Below are positions 5,558 to 6,366 of a DNA stretch of 6,366 bases, in pieces. Source of the stretch: Candidatus Avipropionibacterium avicola (GTDB lineage: Bacteria > Actinomycetota > Actinomycetes > Propionibacteriales > Propionibacteriaceae). The notes below the pieces were generated by a model that made no database searches, was not told where the DNA came from, and saw only the letters and a list, made by a program, of their open reading frames with translations. Within the stretch, counting starts at the first letter, position 1. Each line of letters starts with the position of its first letter. The stretch spans positions 1 to 6,366 of the forward strand of contig DVLP01000427.1 of NCBI GenBank assembly GCA_018715445.1. The letters run 5' to 3'. Both the position numbers and the translations under genes were made by a program.

Positions 5558-6366
5558 ATGATTCGAACCCATGCCGCCGGCACCCTGCGTGCCGAGCACA
5601 CCGGCCAGACGGTCACCCTCACCGGGTGGGTCGCCCGACGCCGAGACCACGGAGGGGTCGCCTTCATCGACCTGCGTGACGCGTCCGGGGTGGCCCAGGT
5701 GGTCGTCCGGGACGAGGTCCTGGCTGCCTCCGGCGCCCACGACCTGCGCAACGAGTACTGCGTCCGCGTGGTCGGTGTCGTCGAGACCCGGCCCGAGGGC
5801 AACGCCAACCACGACCTGCCCACCGGCGAGATCGAGGTGGCGATCAGCGAGCTCGAGGTCCTCAACCCCTCGGCACCGCTGCCGTTCCAGATCGACGAAC
5901 GGGTCAGTGTGGGGGAGGAGGCCCGACTGAAGTACCGCTACCTCGACCTGCGCCGTCCCGCCCCGGCCAACGCCCTGCGCCTGCGCAGCAAGGTCAATCA
6001 GGCGGCCCGCACGGTGCTGGCCGAGCGCGACTTCGTCGAGATCGAGACCCCGACCCTGACCCGGTCCACCCCCGAGGGTGCCCGCGACTTCCTGGTGCCG
6101 GCCCGTCTGGCGCCGGGCAGCTGGTACGCCCTGCCGCAGAGCCCGCAGCTGTTCAAGCAGCTGCTGATGGTCGGCGGCATGGAGCGCTACTACCAGATCG
6201 CCCGCTGCTACCGCGATGAGGACTTCCGCGCCGACCGGCAGCCCGAGTTCACCCAGCTCGACATCGAGATGAGCTTCGTCGACCAGGACGACGTCATCGC
6301 GCTGGCCGAGGAGGTCATGGCCGAGTGCTGGAAGCTGATCGGCGTCGACATGGGCGGCCCGCTGCG
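5558..6366 (+). CDS. aspS: Aspartate--tRNA ligase, N-terminal 269 residues (3' truncated by window edge)
   Basis: The frame opens at ATG 5558 and runs off the right edge without a stop. The enzyme activates aspartate with ATP and charges tRNA-Asp in the cytoplasm. The N-terminal OB-fold anticodon-binding domain (about 1-105) contains [19 protein letters not shown] (23-41). The class II catalytic core follows, with a motif 1 region around FVEIETPTL (159-167), the flipping-loop sequence STPEGARDF (170-178), QSPQLFKQ (194-201) and motif 2, RCYRDEDF...[10 protein letters not shown] (216-237), with R219 in the ATP-contacting position. The bacterial GAD insertion and motif 3 lie beyond the window. 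H31 and G81 resemble non-discriminating AspRS, which also forms Asp-tRNA-Asn for the GatCAB amidotransferase (known from Pseudomonas H31/G82 studies); this is inference here. The start is supported by AAAGGA at 5544-5549, eight bases upstream, and by the family's MIRTH start. Expression is probably controlled by the T-box leader in front. Confidence 0.97.
   Translation, partial: MIRTHAAGTLRAEHTGQTVTLTGWVARRRDHGGVAFIDLRDASGVAQVVVRDEVLAASGAHDLRNEYCVRVVGVVETRPEGNANHDLPTGEIEVAISELEVLNPSAPLPFQIDERVSVGEEARLKYRYLDLRRPAPANALRLRSKVNQAARTVLAERDFVEIETPTLTRSTPEGARDFLVPARLAPGSWYALPQSPQLFKQLLMVGGMERYYQIARCYRDEDFRADRQPEFTQLDIEMSFVDQDDVIALAEEVMAECWKLIGVDMGGPL

Noticed and set aside
5443..5679. Small plus-strand open frame starting in the aspS leader
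   Set aside because: It begins inside T-box Stem III, runs out of frame into aspS and has no ribosome site; it is not a credible leader peptide.

Overview
The window looks like chromosomal DNA from a high-GC Gram-positive bacterium (Actinomycetota). The base composition is strongly GC-rich with GC-biased third codon positions. GTG starts are used, the aspartyl-tRNA synthetase reads like an actinobacterial one, and there is a full-length ThrE-type exporter of the Corynebacterium kind. The exact genus cannot be read from the sequence.

Layout from left to right: (1) the 3' part of a plus-strand gene for a beta-propeller-like protein (to 1162); (2) a minus-strand block of three genes, transcribed in the order beta-helix protein (5222-3720), LacI-family repressor (3723-2689, start overlapping the previous stop as GTGA) and ThrE-type threonine/serine exporter (2649-1177), which converges on the first gene with a 14-bp gap; (3) a 335-bp divergent intergenic region (5223-5557); (4) the first 269 codons of aspS on the plus strand, running off the right edge.

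The intergenic region is the most informative part. On its left side a 16-bp near-perfect palindrome with a central CpG, typical of LacI/GalR operators, lies in the spacer of a plausible promoter for the beta-helix/lacI block. This suggests that the LacI protein represses its own operon, with a glycan-derived inducer. The beta-helix protein has a Tat-like signal peptide and a pectate-lyase-like N-terminus, so the block looks like a small carbohydrate-responsive unit. The neighbouring beta-propeller protein may or may not belong to it.

On the right side, the aspS leader contains a T-box riboswitch. The canonical T-box bulge sequence (GTGGCACCGCG) sits in a perfect antisequestrator fold, preceded by a six-pair Stem III and a plausible Stem IIA/B pseudoknot. 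It is followed by a helix that buries the aspS Shine-Dalgarno sequence and by two alternative helices that would make the switch. There is no U-tract, so control is most likely translational. The bulge reads TGGC, which matches a tRNA ending GCCA (discriminator G73, as in tRNA-Asp), and GAC (Asp) triplets are present in the Stem I region while ATC and AAC are absent. To my knowledge the described actinobacterial T-boxes mostly precede ileS, so an aspS-linked, Asp-sensing one deserves attention. The AspRS itself carries H31, the residue associated with non-discriminating enzymes that charge both tRNA-Asp and tRNA-Asn.
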